In this document: piece by piece, positions 16,172-25,013 of the stretch
Layout of the letters: every line of letters starts with the position of its first letter
Numbering within the stretch: the first letter of the stretch is position 1
NCBI RefSeq assembly: GCF_001999905.1
Contig: NZ_CP019640.1
Span: 3,080,001 to 3,144,000, forward strand
Source of the DNA: Planococcus lenghuensis
GTDB lineage: Bacteria > Bacillota > Bacilli > Bacillales_A > Planococcaceae
Length of the DNA: 64,000 bases
Direction: 5' to 3'
Notes under the pieces: generated by a model
Told to the model about the DNA's origin: nothing
Seen by the model: the letters and a program-made list of their open reading frames with translations, nothing else
Databases searched by the model: none
Translations under genes and position numbers: made by a program

Positions 16172-17353
16172 ATGCTATCACAGGAAACAAGAGATATCGT
16201 CAAATCCACTGCACCGGTACTCGCTGAACACGGCACGACCATCACTACTGAATTTTACAAAACGATGTTTGAAGCACATCCCGAACTTTTAGATATCTTC
16301 AATCATGCGAATCAGTCGCAGGGCCGCCAGCAGGCAGCGCTTGCGAATACAGTATATGCGGCGGCGGTACATATTGATAACTTGGAAGCGATCCTTCCGG
16401 CGGTTGTACAGATTGCCCATAAACACGTCAGCTTGGGCATTAAGCCTGAACACTATCCGATTGTCGGGGAATACTTGCTGAAAGCGATCAAGACCGTACT
16501 CAGTGATGCTGCGACAGATGATATCATCAATGCCTGGGGCGAAGCATATGGTGTGATCGCGGATGCGTTCATCGGTGTGGAAGCCAATATGTATGAGCAG
16601 ACGGAAGAAAAAGAGAATAGCTGGAGGTTCTTCAAGGACTTTAAAGTTGCCCGCAAAGTAAAAGAAAGTGAAATCATCACTTCCTTCTACCTGCAGCCGG
16701 CTGATGGCGCCAATGTTCCGGAATATCAGCCAGGCCAGTACATTTCTGTCCGCCTGTCGATTCCCGGAGAGGAACATACGGTCATTCGCCAGTACAGTCT
16801 GTCGCAGGCGTCCCGTCCGGATGAATTCCGGATTTCTGTTAAACGGGAAGCTGACAATGACCCGAACGGTGTCGTTTCCGTCTACCTGCACAAAGAAGTC
16901 AATGAGGGCGACACAGTCGAAGTCAGTGCTCCAGCCGGTGAATTCGTGCTGGATGAATCAAAAACAACACCGGTCGCGTTCATTTCCGGCGGAGTCGGCA
17001 TCACCCCGATGATGAGCATGTTCGAAACAGTGGCCACCACAACGCCAGACCGTCCGACCGTCTTCCTTCACGGTGCACGCAACGAAGCACTTGCGGCATT
17101 CCAGGACGATATCGCCCGCCAGGTTGCGAACATGAGCCATGTGATGTATCAGACCTTCTATTCGGATGAACCGAATGGTTTCATCACCCGTGAAGTGCTG
17201 GAGCGATTCATTGCAAAAGACAGCGATGTCTATGTCTGCGGACCGGTTCCATTCATGGAAGCGATGATCCGGGAACTCCACAATATCGGATTGGACGAAG
17301 ACCAGATCCACTATGAATTCTTCGGCCCGTCTGTCCAGCTTCAATTGAGCTAA
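16172..17353 (+). CDS. hmp: Flavohemoglobin, nitric oxide dioxygenase
   Basis: 393 residues, full length. The globin domain has Tyr29, Gln53 and proximal His85 (IAHKHVSLGI). The FAD domain has the RQYSLS motif near residue 209, and the NAD domain has GGVGITPMMS near 273 and VYVCGP. It oxidises NO to nitrate using NAD(P)H. Controlled by the adjacent nsrR gene through the operator at 16088-16110. Confidence 0.96.
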   Translation: MLSQETRDIVKSTAPVLAEHGTTITTEFYKTMFEAHPELLDIFNHANQSQGRQQAALANTVYAAAVHIDNLEAILPAVVQIAHKHVSLGIKPEHYPIVGEYLLKAIKTVLSDAATDDIINAWGEAYGVIADAFIGVEANMYEQTEEKENSWRFFKDFKVARKVKESEIITSFYLQPADGANVPEYQPGQYISVRLSIPGEEHTVIRQYSLSQASRPDEFRISVKREADNDPNGVVSVYLHKEVNEGDTVEVSAPAGEFVLDESKTTPVAFISGGVGITPMMSMFETVATTTPDRPTVFLHGARNEALAAFQDDIARQVANMSHVMYQTFYSDEPNGFITREVLERFIAKDSDVYVCGPVPFMEAMIRELHNIGLDEDQIHYEFFGPSVQLQLS

Positions 17354-17362
17354 AGATGAAAA

Positions 17363-17391
17363 AAGGCGCTCTGCTTATCGAAGGGCGCCTT
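17363..17391 (+). terminator. Terminator of hmp
   Basis: AAGGCGCTCT-GCTTATCGA-AGGGCGCCTT; a near-copy of this hairpin recurs at 17871-17897. Confidence 0.7.
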
Positions 17392-17440
17392 ACAAAAAAT
17401 TGTTTGAAAAATATTTATTCCATTTGAGTAACGGAGAAAT

Positions 17441-17616
17441 CAGGAAAAAGGCCCCCGTCCTTTCCGTGAGGCCCGCAGGAGCGGGTCAGGGGACCGAAGC
17501 GACAGGATGTCGCGCTCTTCGGTCTCCTTCCTCTCGAGCCTCCCCGTCCTGAAGGACTCGGGAATCTCGTCAGCCAGTTATTCCGCTGGAGTGGCGGGGG
17601 CTTCCCCTTTTTCCTG
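17441..17616. repeat. 176-bp palindromic extragenic element
   Basis: Bounded by perfect 10-bp inverted repeats CAGGAAAAAG (17441-17450) and CTTTTTCCTG (17607-17616), with a second inverted block GCCCCCG / CGGGGGC just inside. The interior holds further hairpins (CCCGC-AGGA-GCGGG, and GACCGAAG...CTTCGGTC). No coding frame. It looks like a MITE or a highly folded repeat RNA; the type is unknown. Confidence 0.65.
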
Positions 17617-17923
17617 TCTTGTCTTATAGGAATCCATTAGTATAGTAAGCGTTCTAAAAAGCATGGATTCGCCAATCGAGACCGGACAGTAAGCGATGAA
17701 AATGTCTCTATTATCTGGTATTTTTCCGTGTAGTACAGTCAAAGCAGCAAATTATGCAGGTCTCTGTGTACCTTGTTTTCTACGAGCTTGCACAGGAGCA
17801 AAACGCTTTTGCCGACTGCTACCGAAAGAAACCCGTTTATGTAATTTGAAGGGAGTTGGTCTACAACTCGAGGCGCTCTTCCTATCGCAGGGCGCCTTTA
17901 CTGTCTTTTCATTTAGCGCCAAT
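17617..17923. other. Intergenic stretch with duplicated terminator
   Basis: No convincing gene. It holds a second GGCGCTCTTCCTATCGCAGG-type hairpin at 17871-17897, almost identical to the hmp terminator 500 bp upstream. The palindromic element may therefore have landed beside a duplicated 3' region. Confidence 0.4.
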
Positions 17924-18289
17924 TCAGCCTTTCATCAATTCGATCCGGTTACCGAACGGATCTGAGACATACATCCGGACGACTCCCGGAATGTTGTCAT
18001 CATCCTGGAACTCCACGCCTTTCGATGTGAGATACTCACGCAGTTCGTCGTATCCTTCCACAAGAAAAGCGGGATGCGCTTTTTTCGCTGGCATAAACGG
18101 GTCTTCCATGCCGACATGGAGCTGACAGCTGCCTGACTTGAACCAGGCACCGCCCCTCGCTTTAAGTGCGCCCGGTTTCTCCACTTCTTCCATGCCAAGC
18201 ACACCGCTGTAAAAAGAGCGCGCTGCTTCTTCTTCCCCTTTTGGTGCCGCCACTTGTACATGGTCAATCCGCTCGATCAAAAACCTCAT
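17924..18289 (-). CDS. VOC-family (glyoxalase fold) protein
   Basis: 121 residues of the vicinal-oxygen-chelate fold in two beta-alpha-beta-beta-beta modules. The first has IERIDHVQVAAPKGEEEAAR, and the second ends with VRMYVSDPFGNRIELMKG, the usual metal-glutamate strand. A His near the start and the C-terminal Glu are candidate metal ligands. The family includes glyoxalase I, dioxygenases and antibiotic-binding proteins; the substrate is unknown. Stand-alone gene, divergent from the FhuF-like gene. Confidence 0.85.
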   Translation of the reverse strand: MRFLIERIDHVQVAAPKGEEEAARSFYSGVLGMEEVEKPGALKARGGAWFKSGSCQLHVGMEDPFMPAKKAHPAFLVEGYDELREYLTSKGVEFQDDDNIPGVVRMYVSDPFGNRIELMKG

Positions 18290-18315
18290 ATTTCCGCCCC
18301 CTTTTTTCCATTTTA

Positions 18316-18343
18316 TCGAATATAGAAAGCAAATAATATTCGA
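18316..18343. promoter_or_regulatory. Inverted repeat between divergent genes
   Basis: TCGAATAT and ATATTCGA separated by 12 bp, between the VOC and FhuF-like genes. A possible operator; it does not match a classical 19-bp Fur box well. Confidence 0.3.
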
Positions 18344-18407
18344 ATAATCAAGGGTTTTGCCATAAGCTGTTCTTATACACTATATTTAATCGGAGAGGGG
18401 AAATTCC

Positions 18408-19085
18408 ATGGAACTGCCTTTTGCCTTTAAACATCATCTTGCGAACCAATCCGTCATCGTCGGAAAGGAAGCCGTACAGCCTTTATCCGGCTTTCCGGAA
18501 ATCATTGAAGAGTTGAAGGCTTGGAGCGGCACGGAAACGGATGGCGTGGCCATTTCTTATTTTTTCCGTCAGTACGCTTTGTTCATCACCGCCCAATTCG
18601 ATGCCATTGCCACTTCCGGTCTGTACTTCAGCGGAACTTGGAAAGACCTGCAATTCAGTCGGATCCGAAAATACGGCTATCCACTTTTGGAAACGCATAC
18701 CGATCCGGCTCTATTCGTTCCGGTCACGCAGTCCGACCGCTTTAAGGCATTCCATCACATTCTTTCTGAACAGACAGATGCGTTTATACAGGAATTCCGG
18801 AAACACGCAAAAATCTCACCGGTCATTCTTTGGGAAAATGTTCTCGGTTCCGTCCTTTGGTTTTATGCCAATCTGGAGCAGCGTGATCCAAGACGGGCAG
18901 CCGAAGACATTGAATGGCTCATGGACAGCGGGAACTGGGCACCTGTCCGTAAATCTTATCTGGCCGCCATGGTCGGCAATGCAACTCTTCAGCAGGCTGT
19001 CACCCAACCGCTCAGACGGACTTGCTGCCTTTATAAGGAACTGCCCGATTTTGACACCTGCACGTTCTGTCCCGTTGCAACTTAA
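18408..19085 (+). CDS. FhuF-like ferric-siderophore reductase
   Basis: 225 residues. The C-terminus RRTCCLYKELPDFDTCTFCP has the four-cysteine pattern CC-x10-C-x2-C that binds the unusual 2Fe-2S cluster of FhuF. The rest is low in motifs but of the right size (family about 230-260). FhuF reduces iron in hydroxamate siderophores in the cytosol. No siderophore transporter lies nearby. The start has GGAGAGGGG upstream. Confidence 0.8.
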   Translation: MELPFAFKHHLANQSVIVGKEAVQPLSGFPEIIEELKAWSGTETDGVAISYFFRQYALFITAQFDAIATSGLYFSGTWKDLQFSRIRKYGYPLLETHTDPALFVPVTQSDRFKAFHHILSEQTDAFIQEFRKHAKISPVILWENVLGSVLWFYANLEQRDPRRAAEDIEWLMDSGNWAPVRKSYLAAMVGNATLQQAVTQPLRRTCCLYKELPDFDTCTFCPVAT

Positions 19086-19091
19086 CGAGCA

Positions 19092-20012
19092 TTACCAAGG
19101 AAAAAAGATTCTTGCCAGTTCATCAAGACTTTCCGCTTCCAAGGCGGCCGTGTTCCCCTCCATGTACGCCGGCAAATCACTGAAGCGGTGCAGCAGCAGA
19201 AGAGCCATAAGCTCATGCCGAAGCCCATCAGTCAATTCAAGGCCATATGCGCGGAGAAAAGTTTCCGTCAGCCCATCTTCCCGATGAAAATTGAACAGAA
19301 TCGGCCCAAGTAAGTCATACTTCGGATTACCGACGAAACAGTCTGCAAAATCGATGAGACCGGAGAGCCGCCAGCCATCCGCCTGTTTTTTCAGGAGCAG
19401 ATTAAAAGGGGTATATTCCCCTGTCAGCAGCACCTGCCGCTTCGTATTCAGGTCAACGCTTTCTATGTATGAAGTCATTTCACTGATGAGCGATTCCCTC
19501 ATGTCTGCCGCCCGGTGATACGCCGCGGCTTTTTTCTTTCGGGCTTCGACAAATGCCGGCCAACTTCCAGGCAGGCTTTTCATCATCGAAGCATCCAGCC
19601 GGTGAACTGAACGGATCAGCCTGCCTAGATCTTCTGCATGATCCAGCTTCTCTGTCCTGGAAAGCTCGTCCCATAAATCGACTGCCAACGTCCCCTCAAG
19701 AAATGTCATGATCAGGTAGGGCCAGCCTTCATAGGCACTCGCCCGCATCATCTCCGGTGTCTCCGCCGGCAGATTCACCCATTCCAGCAGTTCCAGTACC
19801 GCTTTTTCCGACTGGAAGCCCTCGCCATGGAATGGCGGGAACAGCTTGATTACATGGCGGCCGCCTATCTTATAGACAACATTGGCACCCAGCTCAAATT
19901 TCTCCACCGTTCCCTCTTCCATGCCTTCTTTCAATAAAATCATATGAATCGCTTTATCCCAAGTTTCCTGGGGAACATCCGCATAAGTCTCTCTTGTGAT
20001 GCCCTCGAACAT
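19092..20012 (-). CDS. APH-fold phosphotransferase with altered catalytic motif
   Basis: 306 residues, aminoglycoside/choline-kinase-like fold. The N-lobe has ANVVYKIGGRHVIKLFPP (nucleotide-binding strand and lysine). The usual HGDxxxxN catalytic loop reads TGEYTPFN, so His is replaced by Thr and the catalytic Asp by Glu. The metal-binding Asp is kept in GLIDFADCFVGNPKYDLLGP. ATG 20012 follows AAGGAG at 7-bp spacing; upstream in-frame sequence to 20123 runs into a terminator and is not used. Substrate unknown; resistance should not be assumed. Confidence 0.75.
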   Translation of the reverse strand: MFEGITRETYADVPQETWDKAIHMILLKEGMEEGTVEKFELGANVVYKIGGRHVIKLFPPFHGEGFQSEKAVLELLEWVNLPAETPEMMRASAYEGWPYLIMTFLEGTLAVDLWDELSRTEKLDHAEDLGRLIRSVHRLDASMMKSLPGSWPAFVEARKKKAAAYHRAADMRESLISEMTSYIESVDLNTKRQVLLTGEYTPFNLLLKKQADGWRLSGLIDFADCFVGNPKYDLLGPILFNFHREDGLTETFLRAYGLELTDGLRHELMALLLLHRFSDLPAYMEGNTAALEAESLDELARIFFPW

Positions 20013-20097
20013 GTCCTCACTCCTTCCCGTCCATTGTATCAGAGGCTGCTGTCTTCGCAGCGGACTTGTGCAGGTGCGGTATCGATTTTTTCGCGCA

Positions 20098-20132
20098 TAA
20101 AAAAGCCCCGGCATCCTGGCCAAGGCTTGTTG
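20098..20132 (-). terminator. Terminator of the VLRF1 gene
   Basis: On the minus strand AAGCCTTGGC pairs with GCCGGGGCTT (two G-U pairs), followed by a TTTTT run. Confidence 0.75.
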
Positions 20133-20135
20133 ATG

Positions 20136-20921
20136 TCAATTATTGAATACTTCATACAGCACTTTTTTGGCTACTGCATTGTTCAAGTTTTTATACTTGG
20201 TGCTGTCCGGTTTTCCCCGGAGCGATTCGGCGAACGTGTTGGCGGATTCCGTTTCACCGATCACATGGATTTCCTTCCAGCCCCGGCCCTTTTTCATGTC
20301 CTCTACTTTAGAGGCGATTTCTTTGTAAAAACGGTTCAGGTTCTCGCGCATGCGTGCATCCAGTTCCGGCATCCGGTTATTGCCGGCGCCTGTTGCATTG
20401 TTGCCGCTCCGTTCATGCCATACTTCAATGCCGGGATCGAATTCATAAAACAATTCTTCTTTCACAGAACCCATTTCTGTATCCAGCAGGCGAATTTCCG
20501 CATAGCTTGGCAACACAACGGCAGAACTTGGATACGCTTTCAAAAGCTGCTCAAGCTGTTCTGTCATGGGCCGGTCTTCCCAATGGAAATTGGTCTCCAC
20601 CGGCACTTGCACGTAATGGACCGACCACAGATCTTTATGAGGAGAGGCGAAAAGAATAACTCCTTTATGGAGTTCACCTTGATTGTCTTCAATCGCTTTT
20701 ACCACTTGTTCTTTCAGCGCTTTAAACTTTTTCAGTTCCTTTTCGTCTTTGGAAGCAGTCAAATACTGATCAAGCCGTTTCATTCCGGATTTCAATTCAA
20801 TTCTCCATGCGCCATTCTGATGATCACGGTCTGCAGGGTCGGTGTTTAAATACACGGTTAAGACACAGCGGTCATCACACCGGAAATCTTTCAATTCCTG
20901 CAGTTCATCGTATAATGTCAT
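20136..20921 (-). CDS. VLRF1-family release-factor-like protein
   Basis: 261 residues, resembling the bacterial aeRF1/Vms1-like (VLRF1) proteins. The N-terminal half has DRCVLTVYLNTDPADRDHQNG and the middle KGVILFASPHKDLWSVHYVQ. The C-terminal part ends in FAESLRGKPDSTKYKNLNNA. The Vms1 group cleaves peptidyl-tRNA on stalled ribosomes; the function in Bacilli is inferred. ATG 20921 follows AAGGAGGATGAGGAGTGT; upstream in-frame residues to 20996 are not needed. Single gene. Confidence 0.7.
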   Translation of the reverse strand: MTLYDELQELKDFRCDDRCVLTVYLNTDPADRDHQNGAWRIELKSGMKRLDQYLTASKDEKELKKFKALKEQVVKAIEDNQGELHKGVILFASPHKDLWSVHYVQVPVETNFHWEDRPMTEQLEQLLKAYPSSAVVLPSYAEIRLLDTEMGSVKEELFYEFDPGIEVWHERSGNNATGAGNNRMPELDARMRENLNRFYKEIASKVEDMKKGRGWKEIHVIGETESANTFAESLRGKPDSTKYKNLNNAVAKKVLYEVFNN

Positions 20922-21093
20922 ACACTCCTCATCCTCCTTTTTCGTGCTTGTTAATTTGTTACCCGAAGCCCTACCCGCTAAACGGTTTTGAGGCATTTTT
21001 CAGACATTAATGTGTTTGAGCAGCTGAACGCACCGGGTAAACAGATAACAGGTCTGATGCTGGCGGCAAACAAAACAAGAGGAGTGAAAATTA

Positions 21094-21408
21094 ATGGAGA
21101 ACATGGATAAACGTGTACAAGAAGAACTGAAGAACTTTGATAAGGAAAAGAAAGCAGAGATCCTCGAGAATTTCGAGAACTTTAAACAGTACTTAGGCGG
21201 CAAAGTGGAATTGGGTGAGAAAATGGGCTTGAGCGAAGAACGGATGGCTCATCTCGCTGCAAAAGTAGCGGATTACTTGGCGAAGAAAGAGGAGCCGCGC
21301 AACCGGGAAGAACATCTGTTGCAGGAATTGTGGAAAGTCGGCAAAAAAGACGAACAGCACATGCTTGCCCACATGCTCGTACGCATGGTCAAACAAGATT
21401 CAAAATAA
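21094..21408 (+). CDS. DUF3243 family protein (YmfJ-like)
   Basis: 104 residues, mainly helical and highly charged. Conserved stretches are NFKQYLGGKVELGEKMGLSE and KEEPRNREEHLLQELWKVGK, then HMLAHMLVRMV near the end, matching the small DUF3243 family of Bacillales. Function unknown. ATG 21094 has GGAGTGAAAATTA upstream. Confidence 0.85.
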   Translation: MENMDKRVQEELKNFDKEKKAEILENFENFKQYLGGKVELGEKMGLSEERMAHLAAKVADYLAKKEEPRNREEHLLQELWKVGKKDEQHMLAHMLVRMVKQDSK

Positions 21409-21410
21409 GT

Positions 21411-21445
21411 AAAAACGGCCGCCCCTCAATGGGATGGCCGTTTTT
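21411..21445. terminator. Bidirectional terminator
   Basis: AAAAACGGCC ... GGCCGTTTTT around a small inner stem, between the convergent DUF3243 and MFS genes. Confidence 0.85.
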
Positions 21446-22694
21446 CGTATAGCGTAAACATCAGCAGGTAGACAACGCCGCTCGCCACCGACAGAACCGC
21501 CAGGATGGCAAACGTCCAACCGAAGCCGATCCAGGCGGTCAGAGGAATGGACAGCGGTGCGATCATCCGGCCTACGGTATACCGAAGACTCGCCGCTGCG
21601 TAATACTGACCGCGCATATGGTCCGGTGCCAATTTGGAAATGAAACTTTGCTGAAGTCCGGCTGTCAGCAATTCACCAAATGTGAAAATCGCCATGGCAA
21701 CAACCAATAGCCAAAACAGATTGGTGAGCGGAAACACAGTCATGGCGACCGCATACAGAATAGCAGAGAAGAAAAACACCCACTTTTCCGGGTACTTTAC
21801 CGCAAGCCGGGTCAGGACAACAGTCAGTAAAGCCACGAGCAATCCGTTCTCTGATAACAGGAAACCGAATGCCTCTTCCCCTGTAACCGTCCAGTCCCAG
21901 CCGAACAGTGTGGCGACAAGCTGTTCATCAATCGCTTCTTTCAGATAGATCGGTATCAGCAGATCCAGCTGCATGAATGTCTGGGCACCGAGAATTCCTG
22001 CACCGACGAACAGTAAAAACAGCCGGTCTTTCAAAATGATGCCATATTCTTTCAATTGCTTTTTAACCGCTCCTGTCCAGCCTTGTCCAGGTTCTGTCGC
22101 CAGTTCCCCTGAAGGCGCATACTGAAGGGTTTCCTTTGTCAGAAGCTGCAGTGCGATTCCAAGGGCAACCGCGACAAGCGCAACAGACAGCAAGAGTTCA
22201 AAACGGTACGAGAAAAACAGCACTGCACCGATGATCGGACCGATGACGACGGAAATATTAATCGACGTATAGAAAATCGCAAATACATCGCTTCTGTATT
22301 CTTCCGGGATAACATCTGCCACCATCGCCTGGCTCGCCGGCCAGTAGAGGGAGCTGCACATGCCTGCAAACGTGAACGCCGCGAAGCCGAGTGCCGGCGA
22401 CTCATACCACGGCGAATTGGCGGCGGCAAACAACAGAAAAGCCGCACCTAAGCCGAACGAGGAAAGAACGAGCATCGTCCGGCGGCCGAACCGGTCCGCA
22501 CAGTATCCGCCAACCAAGTTGGCGGCAACAGAAAATACTTGAGACAGCACGAGCAGCAGCCCTGCCGCCTCTTTTCCGAATTCCTCTGCAAAATAAATGG
22601 CGAGAAACGGAAACACCATCCAAAAACTTGTATTCATGAAAAGCTCGCCGATCAGGCGGATTTTCAAACTTCGATCCCAATCTCTGATTCTCAC
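21426..22694 (-). CDS. MFS transporter (multidrug-type)
   Basis: 422 residues with about 12 spans. The loop 2-3 MFS signature is visible as GGYCADRFGRRTMLV near residues 62-76. The motif-C-like glycine/proline helix INISVVIGPIIGAVLFF lies near 150. This fits proton-driven drug or metabolite efflux (DHA1). A longer cytoplasmic loop with EGFGFL-type sequence sits mid-protein. GTG start with a weak ribosome site. No regulator beside it. Confidence 0.85.
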   Translation of the reverse strand: MRIRDWDRSLKIRLIGELFMNTSFWMVFPFLAIYFAEEFGKEAAGLLLVLSQVFSVAANLVGGYCADRFGRRTMLVLSSFGLGAAFLLFAAANSPWYESPALGFAAFTFAGMCSSLYWPASQAMVADVIPEEYRSDVFAIFYTSINISVVIGPIIGAVLFFSYRFELLLSVALVAVALGIALQLLTKETLQYAPSGELATEPGQGWTGAVKKQLKEYGIILKDRLFLLFVGAGILGAQTFMQLDLLIPIYLKEAIDEQLVATLFGWDWTVTGEEAFGFLLSENGLLVALLTVVLTRLAVKYPEKWVFFFSAILYAVAMTVFPLTNLFWLLVVAMAIFTFGELLTAGLQQSFISKLAPDHMRGQYYAAASLRYTVGRMIAPLSIPLTAWIGFGWTFAILAVLSVASGVVYLLMFTLYEKRPSH

Positions 22695-22771
22695 TTCTGA
22701 TTCCCCGCGTTCTGTTCAAATTTCCCTTTCCTATCATAGTACAAGGGAAGCCGGAACAGAACCTTTTTCTG

Positions 22772-24922
22772 TCACTGAGCCATTTCCAACAGCTTATGGC
22801 TGAGACAAATCTCAATTGAAAACTCTCTGTGCTGCTTTTCAAACTGAACCGAGATCCGGTCGGCTGTCCGCTCGGTGATTTTCCCCAGTCCGAATACACG
22901 GTGGCGGATCCGGGTTCCGGCTGTCAGCACGTCCGCGCTCCGGATGGCATTTGGATTAACCGGTACTTTCAGACTGGCCGGAGCCGCTGCTGATTTTACC
23001 TTTTGTACCGATTTATGCACGCTCTCGGGTTTTTCCGGTTTTCCGAGGCGGTTGCCCACTTCCCGCACCTCTGCTGTAAACTGGGATTCTTCATCGTAAC
23101 TGAGCAATTCCAAATGGGCTTTCGCACGGGTCATCCCGACATAGTACAAGCGCCGGGCCTCTTCCAGGAGAGCCGGTTCTTCCTGATCCTCTTCCGCTGG
23201 AATCACTCCTTGGTTCAGATCCACCATGTAGACCCGGTCAAATTCGAGTCCTTTTGAGCTATGGAACGTCGACAGCGTCAGCATCTCATCCGTTTTTTCG
23301 TTTTTCGCTTCCTGCGTCACTTCCTCAAGTTCCCGCAGGCGTTGCGCGAAAGCAGCCATGGACGGAAGCGGTTCTGCAATCTGTTCCAGCGTAGCCAGGA
23401 TCTGCGTCAGGTAATTCAGCCGCATGCCAAATTTTTCAGCCCGGCTCGTAAGCATCTGGTCATATCCGAGTTCTTTGCGGATCGTCTTGATCGCTTTTGA
23501 CGGTTTCATCTCCTGCATCGACTGGAACCATTTTTTCTGCTGCTCCACGATTTTAAGCTGATAATCTTTCATCGTGACACTGCGGGTGATTTCATCCAGC
23601 CCGTTGCGCTCTGCCGGCTTCACCCGGTTCATCGCTTTCAACTGGGAACCGGTCCAGTAAGCATTCGTCTTGGCAGCGATTTTCGCATAAACATCCGCCC
23701 GTTCCGGTTTCAGGCTGAACCGCATGAAGTTCAGCATGTCTTCCACAATCCAATGGGCGAAAAAGCGGTTATCCGCATCTTTCATATAAAAAGGAATTCC
23801 CAGCCGGTTCAGTTCAGCCATCAGGATGGTGGAAGATGAATTATTGCGGTACAAAATAGCCGTATCCCCGTAATGATCCAGCTTCTTCAATTCCTTCAGC
23901 ACGTACTGAAGCTGAGTTTCTTCTGATGCAAAGCGCCGCATGACGATGGGATTGCCTTCTTCCCGGTCCGTATGCATATTCTTATCATGGCGCTGTTTAT
24001 TCGTTTTGATGAACTGATTGGCAGCATCGACAATCGTTTTCGAGGAGCGGTAATTGCGCTCCATTTTCATGACATATGCATCCGCATAGACGGTCTTAAA
24101 CTTCAGCAGGTACGTCGGTTCTGCTGCGCGCCATGTATAAATGGACTGATCATCGTCCGCCACCACGCATAAATTCCGGTGGCTCGCCACCAGTTTTTCC
24201 ACGATGGCATGCTGTACGAGCGACGTATCCTGGCTCTCATCTGTCATGACGTAATCCCACATGTTCTGATACTTCGCCAGCAGATCCGGCCGCCGCTCCA
24301 ACGCCTCATTGGCCAGTGTCAGCATATCATCGAAATCCACAAGCCGGGTATCATAGTTTTCCTTGAAGGCCTCATAGGTCCGGAGAATATCAGCCGCGCC
24401 ATCAAAAGGCCCTTTCAATTTACGCCATTTTTCTTTCGGCATCATTTTATTTTTCACAAACGAAATGAATGACATCAACTCATCGAGTTGATCTTCTGTG
24501 ATCTGTTCGTCCATTTCGGTCTGATACATTTCTTTCAGCAGCTGCCGCTTATTCAGGCCCTGCTTCCCATTCCCCTCGATCATCACGTATGGCTTACCCT
24601 GAAAGTAATCTCGGACAATCCGGAATGCAAGGCTGTGAATGGTCGAGAAATCCACCGCTGGAAGTCCCGGAAAAAACCGCTTATAGCGCTCAGCCATGTC
24701 CGTGGCGGATGCTCGGCTGAATGTGATGGCTTTAATCCGGTTGGGCGATGCATTTTTTTCCTCAATCAAGTACCCGATTCGCATGATCATCGTCGTCGTT
24801 TTTCCGGAACCCGGACAGGCGAGCAGCAATAGCGGACCTTCCGTCCGCTCGACCGCTTTGCGCTGGATTTTATTCAGCTTTACGCCCAGTTCCTGCTCTT
24901 TGCGCTGAAAAAAATTACCCAT
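22772..24922 (-). CDS. UvrD/PcrA-like DNA helicase (YjcD-type)
   Basis: 716 residues, superfamily 1A. Walker A is ACPGSGKTTTM near residue 40, and helicase motif II appears as MTDESQDTS near 235 with QSIYTWRAAEPTYL as motif III. Motif IV/V segments ERNYRSSKTIVDAAN and TLSTFHSSKGLEFDRVYMVD follow, and motif VI is RRLYYVGMTRAKAHLEL. It ends with a Tudor-like PcrA-type tail (TRIRHRVFGLGKITE). Length and C-terminus match Bacillus YjcD. It unwinds DNA 3' to 5' and probably acts in repair or replication restart. Confidence 0.9.
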   Translation of the reverse strand: MGNFFQRKEQELGVKLNKIQRKAVERTEGPLLLLACPGSGKTTTMIMRIGYLIEEKNASPNRIKAITFSRASATDMAERYKRFFPGLPAVDFSTIHSLAFRIVRDYFQGKPYVMIEGNGKQGLNKRQLLKEMYQTEMDEQITEDQLDELMSFISFVKNKMMPKEKWRKLKGPFDGAADILRTYEAFKENYDTRLVDFDDMLTLANEALERRPDLLAKYQNMWDYVMTDESQDTSLVQHAIVEKLVASHRNLCVVADDDQSIYTWRAAEPTYLLKFKTVYADAYVMKMERNYRSSKTIVDAANQFIKTNKQRHDKNMHTDREEGNPIVMRRFASEETQLQYVLKELKKLDHYGDTAILYRNNSSSTILMAELNRLGIPFYMKDADNRFFAHWIVEDMLNFMRFSLKPERADVYAKIAAKTNAYWTGSQLKAMNRVKPAERNGLDEITRSVTMKDYQLKIVEQQKKWFQSMQEMKPSKAIKTIRKELGYDQMLTSRAEKFGMRLNYLTQILATLEQIAEPLPSMAAFAQRLRELEEVTQEAKNEKTDEMLTLSTFHSSKGLEFDRVYMVDLNQGVIPAEEDQEEPALLEEARRLYYVGMTRAKAHLELLSYDEESQFTAEVREVGNRLGKPEKPESVHKSVQKVKSAAAPASLKVPVNPNAIRSADVLTAGTRIRHRVFGLGKITERTADRISVQFEKQHREFSIEICLSHKLLEMAQ

Positions 24923-24968
24923 GTCTACTACCCCTTACATAATTTCCTGCTGTTTATTTTACCACAGA

Positions 24969-24999
24969 AAACCCGGCTCACGTTCGGTGAGCCGGGTTT
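24969..24999 (-). terminator. Terminator of the ywbE-like gene
   Basis: A perfect 13-bp stem AAACCCGGCTCAC / GTGAGCCGGGTTT with a GTTCG loop, followed by TTTT on the minus strand. Confidence 0.85.
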
Positions 25000-25013
25000 C
25001 ACTGCATGAAATT

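Noticed and set aside
17696-17965. Plus-strand ORF of 89 codons
   Set aside because: No ribosome site, overlaps a terminator and the antisense of the VOC gene; no family-like sequence.
18320-18350. Fur box before the FhuF-like gene
   Set aside because: AT-rich inverted repeat does not fit the 7-1-7 Fur consensus well enough; kept only as a generic inverted repeat.
19092-20012. Antibiotic resistance gene call for the APH-like protein
   Set aside because: The catalytic loop is altered and there is no resistance context; an unnamed phosphotransferase is the safer call.
20012-20123. Longer N-terminus for the APH-like protein
   Set aside because: The extension would run through the terminator of the next gene and lacks a ribosome site.
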